This document shows positions 39,301 to 50,041 of a DNA stretch of 64,000 nucleotides, one piece after another. Positions within the stretch are counted from its first letter, which is position 1. Each line of letters opens with the position of its first letter. This DNA comes from Arcuatula senhousia (Eukaryota > Mollusca > Bivalvia > Mytilida > Mytilidae): the NCBI GenBank assembly GCA_963971305.1, contig OZ020307.1:65221702-65285701 (forward strand), in the 5' to 3' direction. Below the pieces are notes generated by a model that did not search any database, was not told the DNA's origin, and saw only the letters and a program-made list of their open reading frames with translations. The position numbers and the translations under genes were made by a program.

Positions 39301-42300
39301 TTTTTTTTCTACCACAAAAAATTTGCAGAATGCTGTTTTCATTGTCTTTAGTGTATGTCCCCACAATAACTTAAGTTCTAGTTATCATGAAATTTGACAA
39401 TGATGTTCCCTACCATAAAAGGTTAAATGGGATTTATATTTTAATATTTAAGTTCTCTGTACCTTTTCAGAACCAAGCTGCACCCATACCAAGCTACAGC
39501 TACAAACAACAGCAAACTTATGGACAAGCACCTGCTATTTCCTACACAAATGTGCCCCCTCCTCAGACACATTATCCAGGGGGAGACTACTCCACAACAT
39601 CAACCTTCCCAAACTTCAGTCATGGTGCGGGCAGAAGACAACCTAACAATTCCCTACGAGGAGCTAGGCATAGTTCACCAGCCAATCAAATGCAATCTAG
39701 GGGAAGTAATCAAATGCCACAAAGGGGAAGTAATCAAATGTCACAAAGGGGAAGTAACCTGATTGTCATTAACACTGTACCTATTGATGGAGGAAAGAGG
39801 GAACCTGGGAGACAAAAAGTAGGAAATGACGAGGCATCAAAACCTATTCTGATAAGGCCCCAGGACAAATGGGCAATGACAGATGAAGATAGCCAGTCTT
39901 CAATCCCATCCACTAGACCAAAAGGTTTGTTTGTCTTGGAGAAGGGTGGGGTGTTTTATAGAAAAATGTTGTAGATGATAGATGACACAGATGACTTTAT
40001 AGTTATAACTATGAGATTTGAAACATACATGTATTTATTTTTCTAAACTTAATTTCTGAAATATCATTAGATAAGTAAAGAACTATATTTCAAATGAAGA
40101 TTTGCATTTGAATTTGCAAACAATTTTTTAACTGCATTTTATCTGCATCATGTCTTCAGCTGTATGCATAAAAACCTTGTTAAAATTTTATTTATGCGCA
40201 GTTAAAGAAATAAGGGTTAGATATTTACAGGTTCAAATCCATTATTTTCAAATATTTTATATAGGCAATGTTACAAAATTTGCAAAAATTCTCAGGACTC
40301 AACAGAGTTTGTGTTGGTCCTTTGCTAATTTCAAAGACTATATGCATGAATAAAGGTAATAACAAAACTACTGAACAGATCAATTTAAAATGTCCAAGAA
40401 CAAGAGGCAAACAGCAAAGACATACCAGAGAAAATTATAGATTGCAATATTGTTGTTCAGATTGAATAAAAGTTTTGTGGTTTAATTAAAACATGAGGAA
40501 ATCAATAACTGTGAATGTGGAAATTTTTAATATGCTAGTTCTTTTCAAGCTCATGAAATATCCACAAAATTCTCCCTCATGCAAAAGTTTTACTCGACAA
40601 AAGCACAAACATTTTCAATTTTTTTTTATTTCTTTTTCAGGAAATGACAAGTTTTCTCGGTACCGTTCAGATTCTGAATCTGAATCCGAACAAAGTTCAT
40701 CTTCAGAAGATGAGAAAATCCAACAGAAAAGTAACTCCTTTAGTTCAGACAGTAGTTCCTCTGATGATGACGAAAGTCCTTCACAAAGATCCAGGAGGAT
40801 TTCACGGGCATCTAACTGCAGTGAAAATAAATCTAGTCCTTCAAAATTCACAAACGATTCAGATCATGATAATTCATCAATGAAAGTTAAGTCTTCTAGG
40901 TCTCGATCTTCATCTTCCATATCATCTAGCTCATCATCTAGCAGTAGTGATAATGGCAAAAGCGACGATGAAGTCGATGTAAAAAAATCCTTTAAGTCAG
41001 ACAATAATAGGTCCTCATCAGTGGATAATGGCGAACATATATTGATTGATGTCGTCAAAGATGAATTTAAAAGACATGTATCAAAATTAAATTTTGAATT
41101 AGAAAAGAGAATTCTCGATCTAACAAAGGACGAAGAACGAGAAAAACAGGAAAAAGAACGAGAAAAACACAAACAAGAACTGTTAAAAGAAAAGGAAAAA
41201 CTTGAAAAAGAAATGTCTAAAGTAAAAGAAAAAGTGAAGGAAGAAGCATCAAAGGAAAAACTGAAAAAAGAAATGATGAAAGAAAAAGAAAAACATTCTA
41301 AAGACCTGTCAAAAGAAAAATATAAACTTTCTAAGGAACTGGCGAATGAAAAAGTAAACAGAAAACATACAATCAGTAGTGATAACATCAAAGAAATACC
41401 AATCCCTAAAGATGTTAAAATTAAGGAAGAAAAAATAACCTCGAGTGTTAAATCTGATGTCAAAACTGAAAAAGACAAAACTAGTCAAATGTTAACAGTG
41501 TACAAAACAGAAGACAAACTCAGCAATGGCAAATCTTCAAAACAGGTGTCAAAGCTGCAAAGTAGGACATCAAAGAATGAAACCAATAGTGAAACCAAAG
41601 AGCATCTTTATTCAACAGATTCTATTAAAAGTACTAAAAACTCTGAATGTGCAAAATCTGCTTCCATTGATAAGGATTTATCTAAACATGCAAGAAAAAG
41701 GTCACGATCAAGGTCAAAGACTCCTGTGAAAAAATGGTGTTTTAAATCAGGTTCACCTATAAGAAGAAGATCAAGATCACGATCAAGGTCATTAGATAGA
41801 AATAAAAGCAGACGCAACAGAACAAGGAATGCAAGAAGGTCATGGTCAAGATCTAAATCTCCAATACCTAGAGTAAAAAGATCTAGGTCAAAAACTCCAC
41901 TTAAATTAAGAAGGTCAAGGTCAAAAACTTCACCTAGATTAAGAAGGCCAAGGTCAAATACTCCTCCTAGATTAAGAAGGTCTAGGTCAAAATCCCCATT
42001 TAGAGTAAGAAAGTCAAGGTCAAAAACTCCACCAAGGAAAAGAAAATCAAGATCTTTATCACCTTTACCTTTGCCTAAGAGAGTTTCTGTAAGTCCCAAG
42101 AGGAAGAAATCTCCAACATCCAAAAGACGTTCACCATCACCTAGTGTAGACAAAAAAGAGGCCTCAACTTCACCTGTTTTAAAATGGGCTTTTAGATCTG
42201 GTTCACCAATAAGGAGAAAAAAATCAACAAGTCCTGAGAAGAAGAACTCAAGGTCACGCTCACCTTTAAGAAAATCAGTTTCAATATCAAGGAGGAAGTC

Positions 42301-45300
42301 GAGATCAAAATCCCCAATTGTACCTAAAAAATACAGACTTGATTCTAAGGAAAAACGACAACCATTATCACCCAATAGAAAAGGGAGATCAAGGTCAAAT
42401 TCACCAGCTTTGAAAACAATGAAAAATAAAGGCAATACATCAAAGGAAAAACTTAATAAAAAACAGAAAAAGACAGAAAAGATAAGTGTGCATAAGATGG
42501 ATGAAAAATTAGAAGCAAGGAAAAAGAAATTTGAAGAAGGCAAAGAAATAGATGGTGAACAAGTAGATAAAAAAATATCACTAAAAGGAATAGTGACAAA
42601 ATCAAAGAAAAAGAAAGTGAAAGATCCATCAAAGAAAAATGAGACTGCTGTAGAGCCTAAGAAAACTATTTCCTTAAAAGAGATGGTTGATAAAGTTAAA
42701 AAGGATATTGAAAAGGGTGAAATAGAGGAAAGTTTGGAGATTCCAAAGAAAACGAACCAAACAGATGCTGCAAAGAAAAAGAAAGTGTCAAAAAAGTCAG
42801 ACTCTACCAATAAATTAAAAAAAGAAAATCTAGCTCCACCTTCTCAGGCAAAGAGAAATAGCAGTACCGATAAAAAATCAGGAGAAAAGAAAAAGACGAC
42901 ACCCAAAAAGGGAGATAAATCTAGTAGTGAAAGTAGCTCGAGTAGTTCGGTTAGTGAATCTGATAGTGATAGTGATTCAGATAGCCAAACATGGAGAAAT
43001 AAAAAATCTAGAAAATCTGAGAGGATGAAAGAGGATATTGAACGTGAACGACGACAGCGAATCAAACAAGAGAGAGATCAAGAAAGGTCAAGGTCACATC
43101 ATAGACATCGTGACAATAGGCAAAACCATCGACATAGAGATGATCGGTTTAAAGAGCGAAAAAATAAAATATTTGTAGAAATGAGCGATGAAGAGGATGA
43201 TTTTGCCAATCATTCAAAGTCAGCTTCAAGGAAAATTTCTACGAATTCCATTCAAGAAAAGGAAAAAGAGTCTGTAAAGCATAATGAGTCAAGAAAATTG
43301 GATCGGAAACATCATCGAAAAGTATCCATTGAAGAACCTTCTGGGGTCAAGTCAAATGAAACACTGATTACAGTTAACATGGTTAATGTAAATCAGGGTA
43401 AGTACATTTTACATACTTATGTAGGTTGATCTTTCAGGGGTTGGGAAGGTAGGGGGCAATGGGCCATATGCCCCTTAAAGATAAAAATGGCCCCTTCCAA
43501 ATTTAAAATTTTATATAGATTGTTAAAGAATGGCCCCTTCAAATTTTGAATTTTAATGAAAAAAGTGGTAAATGGCCCCTTTGTAAAAAATGCTTCCCAA
43601 TCCCTGTCTTTATAATTAGTAATTGTAAGGTTCATTTAACACTTGATTTTGTATATTTTAAATTCATATTCAAATTTTTTCTCTTATAAAACCATCACAG
43701 ATTGTTTAAAACGATACAATGCATTAAAAAATAGAAGCTGTAAATTTTAACATTGTCCAATGGTATTTTTATACGACCGCAAAAAATTTGCGGACGTATT
43801 ATGGTATGATGCTGTCGTCGTTGTCGTCGTCGTCGTCGTCGTCGTTGTCGTCGTTGTCGGTGTCTGTTAACTTTTTAGTGTTTCCACAATAACTTTAGTT
43901 CCAGTTATCCGATTGCTATGAAACTTTACAATGATGTTCCTTACCATAAAAGGATGCATGGGATTGATTTTCGGGGTCCCCCCATTTTTCGTTTAGAAAT
44001 TAGGGGCCAAAAAAGGGCCAAAAATACTACTTTTTTGTTTGTTTCCACAATAACTTTAGTTCTAGTTATCCAATTGCTATGAAATTTGACAGTGATGTTC
44101 CTTACCATACAAGGATGAATGGGATTGATTTTGGGGGTCCCCCCTTTATTTGTTTCGAAATTAGGGGCCCAAAAGGGGGAAAAAATTGAAATATTTTACT
44201 TGTTTCCACCATAACTTTGGTCCTAGTTGGCCTATTGCTGTGAAATTTGTCAAGAATGTGTCTTACAATAAAATAATGAACCTGATGAATTTTTGTGCCC
44301 CCCTTTTTCTCCGTTGTGTAATTAGGGGCCAAAAGGGGCCAAAATAAAAACTTTTTTATTTGTGGTCCGATTTCGAAATATTTTTTTACATGTTTGTTCT
44401 TGTCAAATAGCGGATACAAAATTAAGAATTAATTTTTGCGACCCCCCCTTTTTCCCCCTATTACGTAATTAGGGGCCAAATGGGGCCAAAATCGAAACTT
44501 TTTTATTTGTGGTCCGATTTTGAAATTTTTTTTTGCAAGTTTATTTTTGTCAAGTAGCGAATCCAAATTTGAGAATTTAATTTTGCGACCCCCACCCCTT
44601 TTTCACCTGTTACGTAATAAGGGGCCAAAAGGGGCCGAAATTGAAACTTTTTTATTTCTGGTCCGATTTTGAAAATTTTTTTTGCATGTTTGTTCTTGTC
44701 AAATAGCGGATACAAAATTAAGAATGAATTTTTGCGACCCCCCCTTTTTCCCCTTATTACGTAAATAGGGGCCAAATGGGGCCGAAATTGAAACTTTTTT
44801 ATTTCTGGTCCGATTTTGAAAATTTTTTTTGCATGTTTGTTCTTGTCAAATAGTGAATACAAAATTAAGAATTAATTTTTGCGACCCCCCTTTTTCCCCC
44901 TATTACGTAATTAGGGGCCAAATGGGGCTTTTTTATTTGTGGTCCGATTTTGAAATTTTTTTTTGCAAATTTATTCTTGTCAGGTAGCGATTCTAAATTT
45001 AAGAATAAATTTTTGGGGCTGTAATCATAATTTTTTTAAAAATTCTGGTTCGATTTTTAATTTTTTCCCCAAACATTATTCTTTTAAAGAGTAGAATACA
45101 ACATTCAAAATTTATATTTTTAGCCCCTGGGTTGAAAGTCCATCAGAGAAGCATGTGTCAAAAACCTTTGTCAGTCCACCATGGGCTGCATGTGTCCAGA
45201 ACAATAGACTATCCATATTAGGCCTAAAACGTACAGGGTTCAACATGTTGCGGTCGTATCATGCTGCGCTCGGCGAAGCTTTTTATTATATATGCTAACA

Positions 45301-48300
45301 GAATGCAATTATCAAAAATTCAATCAATTACCTTCTTCAGTAGCAAATGGCATTAAGTTAACAAAAGTTGTTATTTTTTTTAAGTGTGTATTTGTCAAAA
45401 TGGTTTGCAGATTTTGCTTCTTATAAAAGTGGCAATAGCAACAATTTGTGTCTCGCTTGCGACTTTAGTCGCTGAAGGCGAGACATAGGTATTACTTTGC
45501 GGCGGCGGCGACGGCGTAAACTTTTTTGTAAGACTTTTGTGGAAAATGAATTACAAGAAAAGTGTTATAGCTAGGCATCTGATATTTGGTATACAGACAG
45601 TTGGGGTTATGGTCTACGCAACTGGCACCATGGCATGCCGTTTGACCCTGACCCCAATTTCATGGTTCAGCGACTCTGTAAACTTAGATGTTTTTTCGGG
45701 CTAACAAACCCCTTTGTAAGATTTTTGTGGAAAATGAATTAAGTGAAAAGTATAATAGCTAGGCATCTGACATAATTATGGTATACAGACACTTCAGGTT
45801 ATGGTCTATGCAACTGGCCCCATGCCATTTGACCCTGACCCCATTCTCATGGTTCAGTGACTCTGTGGACTTAGATGATTTTTGGGACAATTTAAACTTT
45901 TTAGCTCACATGTGAGCTATTACCATCACTTGGCATCCGTCGTCGTCGTCTGTCGTCGTCTGTTGTCGTCGTCGTCGTCTGTTAACAATTTTTCAAAAAT
46001 CTTCTGCTCTGAAACTACCAAACAGAATTTAATGAAACTTGGTATGAATGACCCTTAGGGTGTCCTGCACCAAACTTGTGTTTTGATTTTTGATCCGTTA
46101 AAAAACATGGCCGCCGTGACTAAAAATAGACTAGGGGGGTCAGACTACTGTTTTTGGCTTATAAATCAAAAAGTATAAGAGATAGAGGAAATCTGAGGCC
46201 ACGCTACTGATTTAGCATCAAAAGCTCTACAATAGTCTCCATTTGGTCAAAGTTGTCAGATGACCCCTTATAGGGGTTACGGCCCCTTGAAGGTGAAAAA
46301 TAGCATTTTTTCATGTTTTTGGCCTACAGAATGAAAACTATTGCAGATAGAGATTAGCTGTTGCTTGCTTAAATGTTCAGCTCATTTAACTCTACAAAAG
46401 TCTCTAAAGGGTCGAAGTTGTCAGATGACCCCTTTAATAGGGGTTACGGCCCCTTAAAGGTGAAAAATAGCCATTTTTCATGTTTTTGGCCTACAGAATG
46501 AAAACTATTGCAGATAGAGATTAGCTGTTGCTTGCTTAAATGTTTAGCTCATTTAGCTCTACAAAAGTCTCCATATGGTCGAAGTTGTCAGATAACCCCT
46601 TATAGGGGTTACGGCCCCTGAAAAATAGCGTTTTTTCATGTTTTTGTCCTACAGAATGAAAACTATTGCACATAGAGATTAGCTGTTGCTTACTTAAATG
46701 TTCAGCTCATTTAACTCTACAAAATTTTCCATAGGGTTGAAGTTGTCAGATGACCCCTTATAGGGGTTACGGCCCCTGAAAAATAGAGATTTTTCATGTT
46801 TTTGGCCTACAGAATGAAAACTATTGCACATAGAGATTAGCTGTTGCTTGCTTAAATGTTCAGCTCATTTAACTCTACAAAATTCTCCATAGGGTCGAAG
46901 TTGTCAGATGACCCCTTATAGGAGTTACGGCCCCTGAAAAATAGCGATTTTTCATGTTTTTGGCCTACAGAATGAAAACTATTGCAGATAGAGATTAGCT
47001 GTTGCTTGCTTAAATGTTCAGCTCATTTAACTCTACAAAAGTCTCTAAAGGGTCGAAGTTGTCAGATGACCCCTTTAATAGGGGTTACGGCCCCTTAAAG
47101 GTGAAAAATAGCCATTTTTCATGTTTTTGGCCTACAGAATGAAAACTATTGCAGATAGAGATTAGCTGTTGCTTGCTTAAATGTTTAGCTCATTTAGCTC
47201 TACAAAAGTCTCCATATGGTCGAAGTTGTCAGATAACCCCTTATAGGGGTTACGGCCCCTGAAAAATAGCGTTTTTTCATGTTTTTGTCCTACAGAATGA
47301 AAACTATTGCACATAGAGATTAGCTGTTGCTTACTTAAATGTTCAGCTCATTTAACTCTACAAAATTTTCCATAGGGTTGAAGTTGTCAGATGACCCCTT
47401 ATAGGGGTTACGGCCCCTGAAAAATAGAGATTTTTCATGTTTTTGGCCTACAGAATGAAAACTATTGCACATAGAGATTAGCTGTTGCTTGCTTAAATGT
47501 TCAGCTCATTTAACTCTACAAAATTCTCCATAGGGTCGAAGTTGTCAGATGACCCCTTATAGGAGTTACGGCCCCTGAAAAATAGCGATTTTTCATGTTT
47601 TTGGCCTACAGAATGAAAACTATTGCAGATAGATATTAGCTGTTGCTTGCTTAAATGTTTAGCTCATTTAGCTCTACAAAATTCTCCATAGTGTCGAAGT
47701 TGTCAGGTGACCCCTTATAGGGGTTACGGCCTCTGAAAAAAGCCATTTTTCATGTTTTTTGGCCTACAGAATGAAAACTATTGCAGATAGAGATTAGCAG
47801 TTGCTTGCTTAAATGTTCAGCTCATTTAGCTCTACAAAAGTCTCCATAGGATGACTCCTTATAGGGGTTATGGCCCCTTATAGGTGAAAAATGGTGTTTT
47901 TTGCCTATAGAATGAAAACTATTGCAGGTAGAGAAAAGCTGTTGCTTGCTTAAATGTTCAGCTCATTTAGCTCTACAAAAGTATAGGGTCAACATCAAGA
48001 CCAGGTGAGCGATTCAGGCTCCTGGGAGCCTCTTGTGTGGAAAATAAATTAAGTTAAAAGTATAATAGCTATCTGATATTTGGTATACAGACATTTGGGG
48101 TTTCGGTCTACACAACTGACACCATGTTGTGTGACCCTGACCCCATTTTCATGGTTCAGTGACTTTGTGAACTTAAATGATTTTTAGGTGGAAAATGAGT
48201 TAAGTGAAAAGTATATTATAGCTAGGTATCTGATATTTGGGGATTATGGTATACACAACTGATGTCACCATGTAATGTGACCTTGACCCCATTTTCATGG

Positions 48301-50041
48301 TTGAATGACTTAGTGAATGTTGGTTTTTTTCATTGTTTCTAAATAACTATGGTATCTAGAACACACTTCAGACATTTTTGTGATGGTTAAATGGAATTCT
48401 GTCATTTGCCACATGACCTTGACCTTAACTTTTCTGAAGGCCCAGCTAGACCTTCAATGAGTTTTGTGATGGTGCCGACAGGCAAGACATACTTTAGTGT
48501 TAACTCTTGTTTTAAAGTTTACTTTATTTTTGAAATGTATAAACATGTATCAATACAAGTATGTTTCAGTTTATATTTAATTACAGGTAAGGCAGGTAAG
48601 TTAAAGATTATAATGAGATGTAGAATAAGTATATGTGTATTCAAAAATCCATCTATTCAAAAGCCCATGTTTTCACAGTGAAACTCCATTCAATTATAAA
48701 CTTGACATAAATAATGTAACAAATTAATTTTCAAAAATAGGTTTAAAGTAATAAATTGGGATGTGGATTAAGTGTTTATGACCCGTAATCCATAAAGCAA
48801 CAGCAATTTTTAAAACATCTATAAAGCATCATCATAGATCATTGGCCCATGCTCCCTGTATTCCTTTTGACCCTGGTTAAAAATATAATGATAATGATTA
48901 AAGATTAAGTCAATCTATTAAAATTTTAAGGAAAGTTTTTTTTGTTCTGAAGTCAATATACACTTGAGGAGGATGTGATGCCATCACCAAGCACAGATTT
49001 AAATGGAAACTTTTACTTTGCTTTAATCAAATGACATAATGAAAAAAAAAACCAAAGAAATACTAAAGAGAAATTTTCATCTTAAATAATGTCTATGAAC
49101 AAAGATGAAAAAATGAAACAGTAAGGATGACACTACAAAAAACTGCACAACAACTCGACTACAAAATCAACATGCAAACGCCTATAAAAACAAAATTAGT
49201 TTATGAAAATTATTGAACTTTGTATTATTAAATCAATTACCATGTTCTCAAAATGTATTGAAATAGATCTAAATGAAGAGTCCCCCGAGAAAAGACCCAA
49301 ACTCTCGGTCCATGAAAGGCTTGGAAAACAGCATTCCGATGACAAGAAAATCCTCAACAAATCACGACAGAGTTCCAGTGATGATGAATTACCTCAGAAG
49401 AAGAATAGATTGGACGATCGTCCTAGAGTGAGGTCATCAGTTAGGAGCAGGACAAAACCCAGCGAGAGGAGACGAGACCCAGTCGGCAGGATTCATAAAC
49501 CTGGTATGTATCACGTAATACAGGACTGCGACAAGAGTTGATCTTAACTTTTTTAAGCAAAGGGATCTAGTAATAGAATTGGTTTCAGCGTTTTTGGGGG
49601 GTACTTTTAACTTTTAGCAACAACAAAAATAGACCTATGGAAATTTTATCAATTAAACCTTCAAGACAAACCTTCATCAGAAATTTTATTGCACTAAGAT
49701 ATTATTCAGGGTAGATATTTGAACTTAAATATATGAGAATTTTGTTTTGCCAATTTTGCTTTCATTAAGGATTTTTGCTTCACTCTTTAAAGAATCTTTT
49801 TAAAAAATTCCAGAAAGTCTTAATGTGTTTTTAAAAGGGTGTAAAACCCTACCACTCATTCAAAATTATTTAATTTGACAAACAAATTTATACCATTTAA
49901 TTTTTGTTCAAAAATATTTATTTTCTTTCAGGATTTGAATGTGAAGATCTGGAAGACAGGATTAGAAAAATCCAAGAGAAGAACGAAGCGATCAAAAAAC
50001 GTCAACAAGAGGTCATGATGGACAAAGAGAAATATGGCTGA
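33391..50041 (+). CDS. Ser/Arg-rich low-complexity nuclear-type protein, 1232 aa, 7 exons
   Basis: Exons: 33391-33405, 35276-35323, 35986-36063, 39471-39924, 40641-43397, 49267-49503, 49932-50041. All have GT/AG junctions and matching phases (3699 nt). Seen: an acidic start then DELAALRMLALASMK (residues ~6-20); a Gln/Pro/Gly region with repeats of RGSNQM; Ser/Asp-rich stretches; a Lys/Glu coiled coil (~350-450); a long RS region with SRSKTP-type repeats and two copies of a KW(C/A)F(K/R)SGSPIRR motif; basic KKK segments; a late SVHERLG motif; and a C-terminal helix EDRIRKIQEKNEAIKKRQQE that resembles the CCDC9-type helix. RS domains usually mark splicing or mRNA-processing proteins. I do not recognise the orthologue. 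The ATG is taken at the first exon because MADDE joins exon 2 in frame. Confidence 0.82.
33782..33853 (-). other. Orphan exon-like frame on the minus strand
   Basis: A 72-base open stretch between a TGCAG acceptor (33854-33858 side) and a GTAAGG donor (33781-33776) on the minus strand reads EQEHRRTPERLLARGD followed by LLNPDFEE. The reading looks protein-like and both splice signals are good. It lies in intron 1 of the RS-protein gene, antisense, and upstream of MELK. It could be a 5' exon of a MELK transcript, an exon of another transcript, a relic, or chance. Confidence 0.3.
34190..35114 (-). mobile_element. GTCTCGCC-family element (copy c)
   Basis: The hairpin end is on the left (GTCTCGCCTGCGAC..GCGAGAC, 34190-34224), followed by a GGCGGCGG microsatellite, units of ~150-160 bp with GTTATG(T)TACACCATTGATAT, and the opposite end GCGACAGGCGAGACATG at ~35093. 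Orientation is minus, antisense to the RS-protein gene, in its intron 1. Copy f (54617-55390) is the same subfamily. Confidence 0.75.
35386..35545 (+). repeat. Dispersed short repeat, copy 1
   Basis: It starts AGCACCTGAGTTCACTC and runs to CTTTTGACACTCAAATGC. A diverged inverted copy is at 38330-38525, and an end fragment with TAATTGGGTATTGGAATG is at ~52365-52400. It is a SINE- or MITE-sized unit without coding capacity, in intron 2 of the RS-protein gene. Confidence 0.55.
36728..37838 (-). mobile_element. GTCTCGCC-family element (copy d)
   Basis: The hairpin end is on the left (GTCTCGCCTGCG..CGGGAC, 36728-36751), followed by a GGCGGC/GACGGC microsatellite (36769-36826), five units of 173-174 bp (TGACCTTGACCTTGATTTT about 36948, 37121, 37295, 37469, 37643), and the end GCAGGCGAGAC..TTAGTGTTAACTC. 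Near-identical units suggest recent array homogenisation. Antisense in intron 3 of the RS-protein gene. Open frames inside are repeat artefacts. Confidence 0.8.
37882..37972. repeat. 91-bp hairpin with 37-bp arms
   Basis: The sequence from 37882 (CAGTCCTTTTCACAAAAAA) to 37918 is inverted almost perfectly at 37935-37972, with one extra T, around a 16-base loop. It lies 44 bp from the end of element copy d, in intron 3 of the RS-protein gene. A MITE-like fold-back is the simplest reading. Confidence 0.8.
38330..38525 (-). repeat. Dispersed short repeat, copy 2 (inverted)
   Basis: Inverted, diverged copy of 35386-35545, ending GAGTGAACTCAGGTGCT. Intron 3 of the RS-protein gene. Confidence 0.5.
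39310..39445 (-). mobile_element. Remnant of the TACGACCGC-family element beside exon 4
   Basis: CTACCACAAAAAATTTGCAG followed by CACAATAACTTAAGTTCTAG and ATGATGTTCCCTACCATAA matches the hairpin end and first unit of the element at 43770 (43772-43950), with the microsatellite lost. It ends ~25 bp before the exon 4 acceptor at 39470, so the pyrimidine-rich 3' splice region may be partly element-derived. Minus orientation, as for the full copy. Confidence 0.6.
43770..45285 (-). mobile_element. Pearl/Helentron-like element, TACGACCGC family
   Basis: The left hairpin is TACGACCGCAAA / TTTGCGGACGTA (43772-43798, one mismatch), followed by a GTCGTC microsatellite (~43814-43860) and units of 147-149 bp repeating GTAATTAGGGGCCAAA (44318, 44465, 44614, 44761, 44908). 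The far end carries TGCGGTCGTA (45249-45258). Intron 5 of the RS-protein gene, antisense. The minus frames at 44102-44862 come from the array. Confidence 0.75.
45450..48509 (-). mobile_element. GTCTCGCC-family element (copy e), split by a nested element
   Basis: The left hairpin GTCTCGCTTGCGAC..GGCGAGAC (45450-45484), GGCGGC microsatellite and two units run to ~45900. The same array resumes at ~48036 (GTGGAAAATAAATTAAG) and ends GGCAAGACATACTTTAGTG near 48509. It is the same subfamily as copy a. Everything between 45901 and 48035 is a different element. Confidence 0.8.
45901..48035 (-). mobile_element. Nested element with AGCTCACATGTGAGCT end and a long array
   Basis: The left end is a perfect 16-bp palindrome, AGCTCACATGTGAGCT (45903-45918), then GTCGTC microsatellite (~45938-45980), then about ten units of 156-167 bp (GCCTACAGAATGAAAACTAT). 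The right end is AGGTGAGCGATT plus the hairpin AGGCTCCtgGGAGCCT (48016-48031). A 641-bp block of four units is repeated (about 46316-46956 and 46957-47597). No coding capacity. Antisense in intron 5 of the RS-protein gene. Confidence 0.8.

Noticed and set aside
40493..40640. Upstream extension of the large RS-protein exon
   Set aside because: A pyrimidine-rich tract and CAG acceptor end at 40640, and joining there keeps phase with exon 4; the extension is intron sequence.
41608..42810. 400-residue antisense frame opposite the RS region
   Set aside because: It is the shadow of Lys/Arg/Ser-rich coding sequence on +, with no start context or splice support.
43417..44862. Minus-strand frames in intron 5
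   Set aside because: Generated by the 147-bp array of the TACGACCGC element.
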